DNA of 64,000 bases from Sipunculus nudus (GCA_026874595.1 CM049307.1:39350862-39414861), one strand, 5' to 3'; shown: positions 13,241 through 26,646, counted from the first letter of the stretch. The notes: a model not told the origin generated them from the sequence alone. Numbers and translations: made by a program.

Positions 13241-14091
13241 CAACAGCTTATCTTTAATATCTGCCAGATATTGGAATGGGGCCCCTTTAGGTCTGTGGAA
13301 ATTTTATCTTCATATTAAAAAGGCAGTGGTTGGTACACTTTCAGAGAACTTGCTTTTTCAAGCCCCTCCAGCATCATTTTCATGAATGATGAACATGTGA
13401 ACATATGTACCAAAAGACTCCTCCATGCTTTTCATGTATACTCAGAAGCTGAGGCACATTTGTTGCTGTTTTTAGACCAAACATTTAGCATTGCAAGAAG
13501 GGTACCAAGAATCTGACCAATCAAATAAAGGCTTGTAAACCTATCTTGTTTCTGTTGCATGTTTTCTTGTTCAGATGGTAATTTGACTAAATATCTAATG
13601 CTTACATTTTTCAAATTAATTAGATTTGACTGGTCATTATGATTTCGGCTCCATCACATGTGGGCTTGTTCATAATTCATGGAATAGATACCAAAGTGGC
13701 TTGATAAAGCAAGATCTCTGATAACCTAGCTGCTGGATCCTTGCTGACAAGAAGATGAGAAGTTTACTGAGTATCTCATGGTTTCATCAGAGTGGGGGAC
13801 AAGTCTACCTCTGTCTGTATCAATTCCTTGAATGGATCTTCCTAATCTTTTATTTTTGTAAAGACAGAAACTGAAAAAAGTAGGACCTATTTCCTTAAAT
13901 AAGTCTTGACTGAGGAAAATTGGGGAAAAATTCAGACTATTTTTTACTGCCCAATGAATATCTTTTTATAGGGCAAAGAAAACCTAATAATAAATCAGCT
14001 GGGTTACAATAATAAAAATTCTGTGGAATTACTACTATTATTTTGCAGATATTTTCTTTCCCCAAGGACATATTCCTTATATATTGCCCCA

Positions 14092-14095
<4 letters not shown>
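13241..14095. other. No recognisable feature
   Basis: Unassigned sequence between the SINE cluster and the microsatellite. Confidence 0.45.
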
Positions 14096-14172
<77 letters not shown>

Positions 14173-14183
14173 TATATATATAT
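14096..14183. repeat. (TA)n microsatellite
   Basis: About 43 TA units with one CACA interruption near 14164. Confidence 0.95.
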
Positions 14184-14573
14184 GTGAAATGCTTCATGCC
14201 ATACCAGAAATGGAATAAAATATGGAAATTGAAGGTTGGGTTTCAACGAAAGTGAACTAAAAATGGATGTCCGCAGCCGGACGCCATACTATAATCCAAC
14301 AATTAGAAGCCAAATGTCAATCCTGGATACCCTGCTTAATTTCGATGTTTTACGAATAAGAAATAGAAATATATTGCATTGTGTTATATTATGTTGTATT
14401 ATATTATAAATATATATAATTAAATATAATACATATAATATTTGATTTAAATTAAATGTAAAATTTTCCAAATTAATTTAATGTATTATAATAAAATACA
14501 AAATTTTTTTTTTGTTCAATGCCCATAAACTTATAAGTATATGTTTGAAAATTAATTATAAATTTATTAATTT

Positions 14574-14867
14574 ATGATTTTTACTTTCATTTCTTTCTTT
14601 TACTCTCCCTTTTTTCAATCTTTCTCTGTCTCTCTTTATTATTTCTTTCTGTCATTAGTTCTTTCTTTTTATTCTATCTTTCGTGCTTCAATTCTCTTTT
14701 TTTCTCTCTATCATTCTATTTCTCTCATTCTATCTATTTCTTTCTCTCTTTCTTACTATCTTTTGTTCATTCAATTTCTATTTTTATCACTCATCCCTCC
14801 ATTATTTTTTCCTTTCTATCTCTTTTTCTTTCACTCTCTTTTTCACTTTCAATGTTTAACTTGCTGA
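14574..14867. repeat. Pyrimidine-rich low-complexity tract
   Basis: Imperfect TTTCTCTC-type repeats with strong strand bias. An open frame over it is an artefact of composition. Confidence 0.75.
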
Positions 14868-15399
14868 TATCAAAAAAGGTATAATGATCAAATAAATAAT
14901 TAACAATAACAACAGGGCCTTGGTGACTTCAAACACATCATAGATTTTTCATTGATCCTTTGTATATGCTGAACCCAAGCGTGAGTAGATTGTGAGTATA
15001 TGTTCCCACCTTTTTTCACTCTTTCTCTCATTATCTCTCCATCTCCAACTTGTCTCATATTTCCCGCTTTAGAGTGGGGGGACTATTCAAAAAGATGGAG
15101 GAAGCTATTCTTTATGATACTTATTTGTAAATTCATTTTTTCCATGCCTATTACCATATGTTTAAATTCTATGTGTAATATCTAATTAAATTTTACAAAA
15201 TATGATTCTGATGTGGGGTAGACATATGTTAGTTTAGTGTGGTAATATAGCTTAACTAAATATGACTAAGAATAGCAATAAGTAATATTATAAATAACAT
15301 TCAAAGTAAAACTAATACATACTTAGATGGCTGAATTATATATCAGCACCAACAGGAAGACAAATATAATGAAAATTATTTCCAAACTGGTAAATGCTG

Positions 15400-15407
<8 letters not shown>

Positions 15408-15463
<56 letters not shown>
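15408..15463. repeat. (TA)n microsatellite
   Basis: About 28 TA units, 180 bp from the 3' end of LINE A. Confidence 0.95.
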
Positions 15464-15465
<2 letters not shown>

Positions 15466-15639
15466 GAATATAAAAGTTGATTCATAATTCTAAATTGCAT
15501 CATCATACATCTCAATCTTGTCAGACACCACATCATGCATACAAATGTTTATTTTTTTTTTATACCACAAAAAATTAAATTTGCAAAACAATAAATATCT
15601 AAAAATAATACTTGATTCAGATTTCACAGAAGAAGAAGA

Positions 15640-18160
15640 AAAGAAGAAAGTTTATTCTGGAAATAAAGGCCACAGGCCCATAGTTCCTACAATACAATCA
15701 ACATTTACAAGTCTAATTATACAAGCAAAAATGGAGAGTTCACAGTTATGATCAATTTAAATTTAAATTGTAAACAAACAATCAAACAAACAACAAACAA
15801 CCAAAGAATAATAAGTAAATAAACATCTAACCAAGTAACATTGCATCTTCAATCTATAAGAAATGATAAAATAACCAGTTTGCAAATACCTAAGAATAAT
15901 AGTAATAGTAATAATAATAGTAATAACTATTGAAATAATAATCTATAATCAATAGACATCCTTAACTTTAATTTTACATGCTATTAAAAGATAATTTCCA
16001 ATACCAAATTCAAGCACTTACACAACTAAAATATAAACATGTACATGCAAGACATTTTATTCCTAATATGTCTCATTTTTTTAATATAACTATACTTTCC
16101 TTTATTAACCTTAATATATTAACCTCTAGTCAAGCAATATACATATTCAAACCAATATATTTATATGTATATACTTTCTACTGACTATTGCTGAATGGAT
16201 TGAATCTGGGTAAGGGATCATTTTTGTTTCTTTAAAATATTTACAGTTTTAATATTTCTAGAAAAATGACAGTGTCTAGTTTTCAATTACTGTAGATCTC
16301 CTTTTAAAACTATAAAACATGTGAGCTGCTAAATTTGTTATTTGGAATAAGTTATCAAAATTTAGTATCAACTTGAAGTTATATTCATTTGGTTCATGGA
16401 ATTTCTTTGGTATATATTTGTTCCGCAGATCAGTATATAAAGAACATTCCAATAGAAAATGAGTTTCATCCTCAATTATATTATATCCATTTTTTTAACA
16501 AAATAAACATATTCTCTCTTCTCTCGGGATACCTTTATGTCGACCATTTTCTACTGCCAATGTATGATTTGAACATCTAAATTTTGCTAAAGCAGTTCTA
16601 TAACCTTTATTTGTGACACATAATAAATATTTTTCAATGGTAAGCATGGACTTGAATACACCATAATAACATGTGAGCTGCTAAATTTGTTATTTGTTAT
16701 CCGTAATATCATTATGCCACTTTTGTTGTGCCATATCTATAATTCTCTGTTTAATACTAATGATAAAGTGGTCGACATTACCAACATCTAGAGCCATCCA
16801 AATATATCCAAATCCAGCTTGAAATAACAATGATCTTACATGTGTAACCCAAGTTGTTTTCCCCCTGTCATCGAGCTGGTATAAAATTTTATATATGTGT
16901 TTTGGATACCGCTTATCATCCATATACAAAAGCTTAACCCAATACTTCAAACACTGGATGGAGCATTTCATAAATACAGGAAACTGACCACATTCACCTA
17001 AAACTGTTACATTAGGAGTATTTGATCCAACATGTAAAACAAATTTACAGAATTTATACTGTACTCTCTCTATTAATTCAACAGTTCACAACCATATAAT
17101 GAAATTGGTACCACCATGCTATCAAATAAATAGAAAAGCTGTTTCACATTTAAATGATGACACCTTCACTTAAAACTTTTGATGACACAGACTGCTTTAT
17201 AAGCTTGCATCACTTGTTGCTGTTGGTCCAGGATAATTTACTTGTAAAGATAATTCCAAGATATTTATAATATGAAACTACATTTAACTGTTTATCTCCT
17301 AAATACCACTTCTCTGTTTTACAAAGAATGTCTCCCCTTCTGAAAACCATAATTTTGGTCTTATCTATATTAACTATCATACCATAGTTTTTGCAAAATA
17401 CATTCAAGTGATCAATCTGTTTTTGTAATCTCCCGACTGTATCTGAAAAATTGACAATGTCGTCAGCAAACATTAACATCATTAAATTTGGTATATTTTC
17501 ATTTATATAAATTCCCTGACAGTTTGAAGTATTCAAAAGATGATAAAACTCATTTATAAATAAGGAAAATAACAAAGGACTCACCATACATCCCTACCTT
17601 GTTCCAAGAAAACATTTAAAATATTCAGTGGTTCCACTGCCAGTAAGAATGCACGACTTCATTTTGTTATACATTGATTTAAGCACCTTTAATATTTTTC
17701 CATTTATTCCTTTTTTTAAGTAACATATACCATAGAATATTATATTTTGACACAGTCAAATGCTTTGGAAAAATCAATAAATATACAGTAAAACCTACCT
17801 CTGCATTTTATTAAATATCTATGTATTATACCCTGTAAAACAAAAGCATTGTCCATGGTACAATATTCTTTGCGGTATCCTGCTTGTGCTTCTGATAATA
17901 GTTCATGTTCATTTACATACTCTAAAAGACGGTTATTCAAAATCTTAGAAAATATTTTTCCCATAACATTTAGTAAGGAGATACCTCTATAATTTCCAGG
18001 ATCATTACTTTGGCCATTTTTATACAAGGGATAGATTATAGCTTTACTCCATTCTTCTGGGTAAAAACCTGAATTTAGTATCATATTAAACAGTTTTTCT
18101 AATGAGGGAAGTATACATTTTAAAATATATTTAATTATATCAGATTTCACAATTTTAAAT
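15640..18160 (-). mobile_element. Non-LTR retrotransposon (LINE A), related to LINE B
   Basis: Minus-strand LINE with RT pieces at 18150-17740 (WSKAIIYPLYKNGQ, NYRGISLLNVMGKIF, FIDFSKAFDCV) and 17587-17210 (FADDIVNFSDTVGRLQKQID, intact FADD, KYLGIIFTSKLSW), and the C-terminal domain at 16971-16400. The 3' end reads GGCCTGTGGCCTTTATTTCC then AGAATAAAC and a TTC-rich tail near 15630-15650, matching the 3' end of LINE B (GGCCTGAGGCCTTTTCCCTG). The endonuclease part is absent, so it is 5'-truncated or eroded near 18160-18260. Several frameshifts and stops. Confidence 0.75.
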
Positions 18161-18427
18161 TGTGTCTTTATTTATCCATACTTTGCTTCATATTTCATAA
18201 ATTTAAGCATACTGATGGGCTTAATTATATTTGTTAAAATCATTTAAAAGAAAATTGATTTTTTTTTAAAATGCTACATTAACACAACATGGCATCTTTT
18301 GGATTACACTTTGAATTACTTTTTCAGGGAAAGTTTTTGCATATTGGAGTGGATACAGCATTACAATTAAGGAGATACAGAGAAAACAATAACAATTACT
18401 GCAAAACACTTGGTGGGTTGGGTTTGT

Positions 18428-18480
18428 GGGGGGAGGGGGGGGGGGGAGGGGGGGGGGAGGGGGGGGGAGGGGGGGGGGGT
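18428..18480. repeat. G-run tract with single A interruptions
   Basis: Repeated blocks of G (5-10) separated by single A; the strand is potentially G-quadruplex forming. Confidence 0.9.
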
Positions 18481-19537
18481 GGTGATATGAGAATAACTGT
18501 ACACCAGTTACAGCAGGGGATCTCCCCCAGTGACTGTAATAAATCAAAAACCCTGGCATAGCTGACTTCCAGTGACCTGGAGTAGGACCCTGCATCTGGA
18601 CAAAGCAAATGCCTACAATAGAGCCTCAAGAAAAAACAAGGGACCTATGGGTCACGTCGCTCAGCTGGATTTTGGAAAATATTAGTAACTGCAAAATATT
18701 TTTGTTTCTTACTGTTTTTCCATGTATATTACCATTTGAAAAGCTAAGAGAAAATGGCCCAGCTTAAATGAAACTCTGTAAATTATAGAATAATGGACAT
18801 GAGCTAAAGCATACGGACTGTGTAATAAATGAAACCTTTGGCCTGAAACCATTTAGTGATGCACCAAGGGAAAAAATGGGCTTACGGTAAGTGTCATATA
18901 AAAGTTCCATTTCATGAACAAATAATGTGTGAAGGTAATTAATTTTTCAAAAGTTAAATATATGGCCATATGAGTTAATTAATCCCACAAAGTTTGACCA
19001 ATATTTCTAATTTTAAAAACTAGATAACTAGGCCCCACCAACTTAAAGAGATATGAACGAAATGCTACAAAGTATTTATATCTTCTTAAATCTTGACAGT
19101 TATCACTTTCATTAGGTCCTAATATTTTACTATATATAAAATAATAGGATTAAATTCCTGAACATTTTTTTCTTAAAAAAAAATCAAAATTGTCCAAGTC
19201 TCAACAAAAAGAATTTTTTAACATTAAAATTATCAGCTTTGTCTTGTATATTAGTCCTGTGTATCGAAGCAGTGGGTTCAGTGAGGGGTCTCTGTTGTTA
19301 CTGTTCATCACTGAAATTATAAGATTCATCTTGTTTAGAGTACAGGTCTGTCAACAGGGTGGGGGGGGGGGGGAGAGAGAGAAAGGCTCCCTGTGGTATT
19401 TATGCTGGCAGCCTGATCAAGCTCAACAAGAGAGAGGGCTTGCTGGAGTGATGGGATTACATAACAGCCTGGGGAGCATAGAGAGTTGCACTGAATGACC
19501 TAGAGTGACCTCAGTGGACTGCTTGACAATGTAAGGG

Positions 19538-21086
19538 TACCGTAGATCCGCGTTTTGCCGCCGCACGTCGTCTAATGGCCGCACCCAATGTTCGTAAAAT
19601 ATCTGGAAGGCTCCTTCACTGGAGTAAAAAGTTCTCAAAACCTTACTTAATGGCCGCACCTCATTCTCACAACGTTCCATTGCCGAGTGGTGTATGATGT
19701 ATGGGAACACAACGAAAAAACGTTCTATTCCTAAACGCTAGGCTGCAGCTAGGAACGCTGCGGTATGCTGATATGCGGTCAGGCATAACAGTTTTGGGAA
19801 ACAGTTGCAACTGTGTATTTTGCTTGGCTTTGCTAATTAATTAATTTAATTAATTGGTTAAACAGCCTGATCTACCCGATTAGAATAGATGACTCATCCA
19901 AGACGAATCATAGTAGAGCCACGAAATTAATTTGACACATCATGGAATGTCAGAGAATCTTGCGCCTTTAACTTGGATAATTAAAGTTCAATTGGACGTC
20001 AAAGCATTGTATGGCACGACGGTAATTTAAATATTATTTAGACATTATACATCGTCGGTCATTTAACAACATAACATTTAAATAAACGACACCTGCGTCA
20101 GTGATCATATTGCCAGAACACCTCGGGTTGTGCTGATCGTAATATATGCAAAATAGTGTCCGAATCGTCAATTGGCAAAACATACCACATAAAATGATTA
20201 CGGAATTAGCGGGCCTTGGGGTACCTTGCGCCTTTTCCCTGTCTAATTAAACTTCAATGGGACATCAAAGCCAACGGTACTCTTTGTGATGACTTTTATT
20301 TACATTCCATACAACGTCGGTCAATTAACAACCTTGACAAAACCTTTGAATAAACAATCCCGCGTCGATGTTCACACAGCCTGTACGCGTACTCCCAGGG
20401 TCCTGCTGATCATAATATATGCACACTGGTGCCCGAACCGTCTGCTAGCAATACGTGCCATAAAAAAAAGATTACGAAACTAGCTGGTGAGGTTATGACC
20501 TTTGAGCGCCATCTATTGACAATGTGATGAACGAAGAAGTATCTGAACGTGAACCCAGGTTTAATTGCCGAAGAACTATGGTCTTTGATTATCTTTTGTT
20601 TTACAGTTTATTTTAAAAGAAATGATATGTTCAAGACATATCTTAAAATAATGTTTTACCGGTTAGCAGCCATACTCAAATATAGGTACAACCGTTAGTG
20701 TTAGAGTGCATAATATTGGCGAGTGAATAACGATCTTTTATCAATCATTGCGTGAAAATGGCCGTGGTTTATAACTGACTCAGAAAAGTTTTATAATACA
20801 TATAAGCCTGTTTAAAATATCAATTTTACATTTAATAAAATTAAAATTAATAAAATTAACATACAAATATGCAATATCATAAAATATACGTTCTCAGTAT
20901 TCACTTCCTCCTTCCTCAGCCTATTATCGCCCATTGCGCCTCGGCGGGCAGTCGAGTCTCTTGTACATGTTTGAATTTAGCCAAACCTGCGTTTTATAGC
21001 CGCATCCCTTGTCGAGAAAATTAGTCAGGAATTTTAGCTGCAAGTCTTGTTTTATGGCCGCGGCGGCAAAACGCGGATCTACGGTA
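19538..21086. mobile_element. Nonautonomous DNA transposon, 1549 bp, TA-flanked, 27 bp perfect TIRs
   Basis: The left end TACCGTAGATCCGCGTTTTG... (19538-19564) is matched perfectly by the reverse complement of the right end (21060-21086), 27 bp including TA. Motifs TGGCCGCA recur just inside both ends. It interrupts a monomer of the surrounding repeat: the sister copy at 22258-22290 lacks it and has the flanks directly joined (GTAAGGGAAGACAACAAGAG). No transposase frame inside. TA target and TIR form suggest a Tc1/mariner or pogo relative; this class is an inference. Confidence 0.82.
19951..20490. repeat. Diverged tandem duplication inside the TA-flanked element
   Basis: About 260 bp occurs twice, at 19951-20210 and 20222-20490. 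Shared landmarks are CTTGCGCCTTT, CGTCGGTCA, TTAACAAC, TGCTGATCGTAATATATGCA versus TGCTGATCATAATATATGCA, and CATAAAA..GATTACG. Confidence 0.6.
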
Positions 21087-22974
21087 TACAACAAGAGCCT
21101 CCAAACAAATTCAATAACTAGCCTAATTTTGCAGCTTTTATTTTTCATATTTAAGATTTTAACAGATTTAATCCTTATGTGTACATGCTGTGAAAATAAC
21201 ATCCACAGTACTTACAGGAAAAAATTGTGCCGAGCCAAAGTTGGGCAAAATTTAAGGTACTGATTATATATTTATGCTAATAACTTAGAAAAATTGCAAA
21301 TTTCAGATCTACTTTTCCGTTTACAATTGAACCTTGATTAAATGATGTTATATTCCTGATAAAAAGTCTCAGCCATTCTTATGTTAAGTGAGTAAATATA
21401 TATCCTGATTTTTTACAAAGTGCATTATGTTTGGGCCTATAACTTCTAAAAATTATGCAATACTGACCTAAATTTTGGTATGTAAATAGGAAATGTATGG
21501 AAGAATATGAATATTTACAATTACATCTAACATTATGCCAATTTTTGGATTACCAGGTAAACAAAAGTAGGGTCATGATGCTAAAAAATACAAATACATT
21601 GTCTTCTAAAAAACTTCAATAGCTAGACTATTTTTTAAGCTTATACTTTCAAATTCAAAATTCATCAGATTAAATCCATATGTAAACTGGCTGTGAAAAT
21701 TAAATCAAATGTACTTATAAGAAAAAAATGTGCCATGGTCAAATTTAGGCAAAATTTAAGGTACCAATTTTTTTATCTTTGCTAATATTTTTAAAAATTT
21801 AACAGATTTTGATCTAATTTTGGGTATACAATTTAATTTTGATTAATAAAAGATATATTACTGGAAAAAAGTCCATAGCTTTAAAAAGTTTTGTGTTAAG
21901 TGATCAAATATCTTTCCTGATTTTTTACAAAATGCATTATGTTTGAGCCAATAACTTTTTTTAAATCATATAATACAGACCTAATTTCTGGCATGTACAT
22001 AGGAACTATATAGAGGAATATTTATGGTAAATATGAGGAAAAACGGGTGAGTGGTTTTGTAGTTAGGCTGTCCTGAAATGTGAAAATAGGTTTTTAATAA
22101 AAAATTGAGGTTTTTCCTTCATTTCTCAAAGGAACAAAGTCGCAAAGACCCGGTTTTTGGCTTGGTAGGAGATCTTGGGGACATCTAACATTATGCCAAC
22201 AACCTTGGGAGCATACAGAGCTGCACTGAATGACCAACAGTGACCACAGTGGACTGCTTGACAATGTAAGGGAAGACAACAAGAGCCTCCAAAAAATTCA
22301 ATAACTAGCCTAATTTTGCAGCTTTTATTTTCAAATTTTAGATTTTAACAGATTAAATCCTTATTTGTACATGCTGTGAAAATTAGATCAACAGTACTTA
22401 CAGGAAAAAAACGTGCCATGGTCAAAATTGGGCAAAATTTAAGGTACCAATTTTTATTTTTGTTAATATTTTTAAAAATTTAAAAGATTTTGATCTAATT
22501 TGGGGTATACAATTTAATTTTGATTAATTAAAGTTATATTACTGGAAAAAAAGTCCATAGCTTTAACATGTTTTGTGTTAAGTGTTCAAATATCTTTCCT
22601 GATTTCTTACAAAATGCATTATGTTTGGGCCCATAACTTTTTTAAATCATATAATACAGACCTAATTTCTGGCATGTACATAGGAACTATATAGAAGAAT
22701 ATTTATGGTAAATATGAGGAAAAACAGATGAGTGGTTTTGATATTAGGCAGTCCTGAAGTGTACAAATAGGTTTTTAATAAAAAATTGAGGTTTTTCCTT
22801 TTTCTCAAAGGAACAAAGTCGCAAAGACCCAGTTTTCGGCTTGGTAGGAGATCTTGGAGACATCTAACATTATGCAGAATTTTGGATTCCTATGTCTTAC
22901 GGTTTCAAAACGTGCCACATCTACGGACCGACGGACGGACTGATGGACAGACGCTGACAATGGACCACGACTAT

Positions 22975-23003
22975 AGCTCAGATGACTTATAGTCAGCTGA
23001 GCT
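22975..23003. repeat. Hairpin end of composite repeat, copy 1
   Basis: AGCTCAG (22975-22981) and CTGAGCT (22997-23003) pair, with GAC/GTC inside. It directly follows a GGACGGAC-type spacer and precedes the next monomer. Confidence 0.7.
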
Positions 23004-23663
23004 AAAAATCAATAACTTACCTAATTTGCAAGCTTTTATTTTCAAATTTCAGATTTAAACAAATTAAATACTTATGTTTACATGCTGTGAAAATTAAATT
23101 CAAATACATGCCATGGTCAAAGTTGGGCAAAATTTAAGGTACTGATTTTATTTTTATGCTAATAACTTAGAAAAATTTACAAAACTCAGATCTAATTTTG
23201 GGTAAACAATTGAATCTTAATTAAACAAAGTTATATACTTGTGAAAATAGTCTCTAGTTTCAAAATTGTTCATGTTAAGTGAGTAAATATTTTTTCCTGA
23301 TTTTTTACAAAGACCATTATGTTCGGGCCCATAACTTAAAGAAATTATACTGAACGGACTTAATACCTGGCAAGTATATAGGAAATATAAAGGAGACTAC
23401 TTCTGGTAAATGTTAACAAAAATAGATATGTTGTTTTGATATTAGGCAGTCCTGAAGTGTGATAATAGGTTTTTAATGGAAATTTTGAGGTTTTCCCTAA
23501 ATATCTCAAAGGAACAAAGTCATATTGACCCAATTTTCAGTATGGAAGGAGATTTTTGGGAATCTAACAGTATGCTGAATTTCGGATTTGTAGGTCTGAT
23601 GGTTTCAAAATGTGCCGGTCTCATTGACAGACAGACAGACGACAGACAATGGACCATGACTAT

Positions 23664-23692
23664 AGCTCAGATGACTTATAGTCAGCTGAGCT
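23664..23692. repeat. Hairpin end of composite repeat, copy 2
   Basis: Same hairpin as at 22975-23003, again preceded by a GACAGACAGACG-type spacer and followed by an A-run. Marks the right edge of the composite repeat. Confidence 0.7.
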
Positions 23693-23699
23693 AAAAAAA

Positions 23700-25265
23700 A
23701 GTGCACATGCAAAGAAAAAAAAAAAAAGAAAAAAGAATATTTCATATGTAGGGCAGTTCATGTCTAGGACTTAGGACCTTGCACATGACAAGTCCATATT
23801 TAATATAATTGCTTAATAATAACATACAATAACAACTGTCTGTATTAAGCGTCTTAATACCAATATCAGCCAAGATACACTACAGTCACACACAGAGAAA
23901 ATATATACAACAATTAATTCATATATAGGACAGTTCAAGTCTAGGATCTCGCACATGGCAAGCCAAAATTAAATAATAAATAAATATTACATCTCTAGCT
24001 CTTTCATTCTATCTCTCTTTCTCTCAAAATTTAATATTATTTAGTATTGGAATACTTTAGTATTAATAATAATTTAGTATTCTTTGTATTGAAATTCATG
24101 TATTACCTTCTATGTATTACCACTCTCTTTCATTCTCTCTCTCTGTCTCTCTCATGCATATATATATATATTAAATATGAAAAAGTTTTGGTGAAGAATT
24201 TTGTTCATTATATGGCTGGAAATGTCTGGCTAAAGTTGACACATTTCCCATATATTTTATAATATTCTTACTATCAATATAAATAAAATAAATCAATCAA
24301 ATGGAAAGGTTATAATATATCTTTCACAAATCAAATATATCGATATAATAGTGGTTCTATCCTTCATATTTAATACGTAATTAAATCATATGGCTCCCCA
24401 GAGTTAATAAAAGGCTATGGTTTTTAGTGTTTGAGCGCCCTCTGCTGTGTCCATAAGTCACTGTTCAAGTATGGTATGGCAAGATCACATGCATGCACAC
24501 TCACTACCGGTATGGTAGGAGTGTTGACATTCGTGTCATACTGGTATGGCATGAAGGCCGGCATATATATAATATATGTCATATGACATGGGCGATATAA
24601 GGTGAAGGTAGCAGGTCTTCAAAACTGTGCAACCGTGCAACTGGCGTGTCATCGGCATTCCTATGGAATATGCACAGCAACAAGTGTTGTAACTTTATTT
24701 TTACGTCTGACTAGTATTGTACTCTGAGCACATTGTGTTGTGTGACTGTGTGTGACTGTGTGGTTCAGGACTGATGCAGGGCAAGGCAGCGCGAAGGCTG
24801 CCATGGTTACGACATGGCCAGCAGCCAGCCTTGCTCCACTACACGTGTTGGTCAAAGTGTTGATGGAAATACTTACACTTTGATCCATGTCTGTAGTTTT
24901 TTTTTTGTAAAACGATAATCTGTGTCTCACTTCAGGCAAAAACTACCTTTGTACCTCGGAACCACCCAGCGACTTCACTCGTAAAACTGCCTACAACGGC
25001 ACGGTTTAATGAATCACGAATTCAGTGAATGCCTTTTGGCTCGCTGACTGGAACTGAAAGTGAAGGTTGGGCCGACTTTGAGGATGGCCCAACACATACG
25101 GACTCCATTTATCTGTGATATGGACTGATCAATGTTTATTATATGTCAGCGCTGTAGACTGCAGCAATTTTGAGGACGGCCAAAAGAAAATATGTAGGCT
25201 TATTTTCAGTTTGATTTTCTTAATATACGAAAATCCTTTTGGGTATATGGATATTGTCGAGACCG

Positions 25266-25298
<33 letters not shown>

Positions 25299-25499
25299 CA
25301 ACGATCGACTTTTTTAGTTCAATTTTAGGCCTATGCATGACAAGAAAATTGCTCGGAATAAGCATCCAAATGACACCTGTTGAACCCCCCCCCCCCCCCC
25401 TCCCTTTGCAAAAAATCCGCGCCTGTTATAGTTTCCGTTATGTCATTTCTAGTTTGCTTGGTTCTCATGCAGAGCATCCGGCTGCTAAAAAAAAAATTG
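23700..25499. other. Unassigned, with a CpG-richer stretch at 24420-25100
   Basis: The richer stretch (AGCGCCCTCTGCTGTGTCCA onward) could be promoter-like; no exon can be supported. Confidence 0.35.
25274..25299. repeat. (CT)n microsatellite
   Basis: 13 CT units after a C-run. Confidence 0.93.
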
Positions 25500-25781
25500 A
25501 GACGAGATTGAAATCCAGGCGGATTTTAAATTCGCCTAGAGAAGATAGCGATTGTGATCACGCCAAGGCGGATTATCTCGCCTAGACGGATTATAAACTT
25601 GCCTAGACTAGATCAGAATCGCAATCTCGCCTAAGCGAGATTAAAATCCATCATGGAACAAGCCAGGGTTTTAATCTCGCCTAGGCAAGTTTTAAATCCG
25701 TCTGGTATCATCCAGGCAAGTATAAATCCGCCTGAAATCACTTAAGCGAGCTTAAAATCTGCCCAGGCGAGATTAAAATAG
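25500..25781. repeat. Cluster of short inverted motifs (GCCTAGGCGAGATTAAAATC type)
   Basis: At least nine copies of a 14-20 base motif on both strands: for example TCTCGCCTAGACGGATTATA, AATCTCGCCTAAGCGAGATT, TTTTAATCTCGCCTAGGCAA and CCCAGGCGAGATTAAAAT. Several neighbouring copies form palindromes. No coding potential. Confidence 0.7.
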
Positions 25782-26639
25782 TCATCTGATCTAATTTCCT
25801 AATATATTATGCATTGTAATTGACGTATGAAAGTTGTTTTCAGTCAGATTTTCAATATCTTAACACTAAATGAATATATAGAGTTCACAAGAAATATATT
25901 TATTAATATTTATAGAACATTATAATATTAATGTAATAATTATTAATGTAATAATTAACATTACTTTTTTAAAATGGAATTATTAAATAGGTATTTGATT
26001 ATTACTTGCACCTTTGATGTGTTTCATGTGGTTTACAGCATCCATATATATCATAACAATTATTTGCTTAAACTTAATAAATCTTTTTTTTTTTTTCTTT
26101 TTTTTTTTTTTAAGGTGTGCCCCCTTCAAGGAGCATGCCGACAAGGTGGCATTTTCTATGCCGCTGACGTCACATTCCCAACCTCGGAGAAAACCAACAT
26201 TGGACATAAATTGCCAGCACTGACTTTATATCCCCCTACAAGAACCACAAGAAATAACTCAGCCACCTCAAGTGCGAAAATGACTCGGAATTCTCAAAGT
26301 TCATTTGGCTTCAACAGAAAACAAACACCACATATTTTATAGACTGCATGGCGGGTCCTCAAGCACGCACCCCTTAAAGAGCTCCCCAGTGAAAGTGGTA
26401 ATCTTTGCCTGGAAGAAAAGGTTCAAATCATAACGTACCCTAAGACACAAACCCTTAACAAAAGATCAGAGCTATTTTCCAAATGCAGACATAAGCATAA
26501 TCCCCATTCACTCTCACCTGACCATGGCTGAGTGAACGTAATTACATAATGTCATCAACCGTTCCTTAACATTTCACATCTGACGATTGCGACAGCATGA
26601 AAACGCGTGTTAATGTGTAACTATACATTTTCGTTTTAA

Positions 26640-26646
<7 letters not shown>

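Larger units (their letters stand above)
18640..23697 (+). repeat. Composite repeat with four diverged monomers of about 0.5-0.6 kb
   Basis: Begins near GGGACCTATGGGTCACGTCG at 18640 and ends in a hairpin at 23664-23692. Four monomers can be aligned by eye at about 21100-21560, 21600-22195, 22290-22870 and 23010-23600. They share GCAAAATTTAAGGTAC, CATTATGTTTGGGCC-type, TTAAGTGA/GTTCAAATAT and GGAACAAAGTCGCAAAGACC blocks. No coding potential. The style is that of large noncoding repeats in molluscs. Confidence 0.65.

Noticed and set aside
13937-14255. Frames with long Tyr-Ile repeats
   Set aside because: Translation of a (TA)n microsatellite on both strands.
24661-24939. 92-codon minus frame in a CpG-richer region
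   Set aside because: No domain; may reflect promoter-like composition only.
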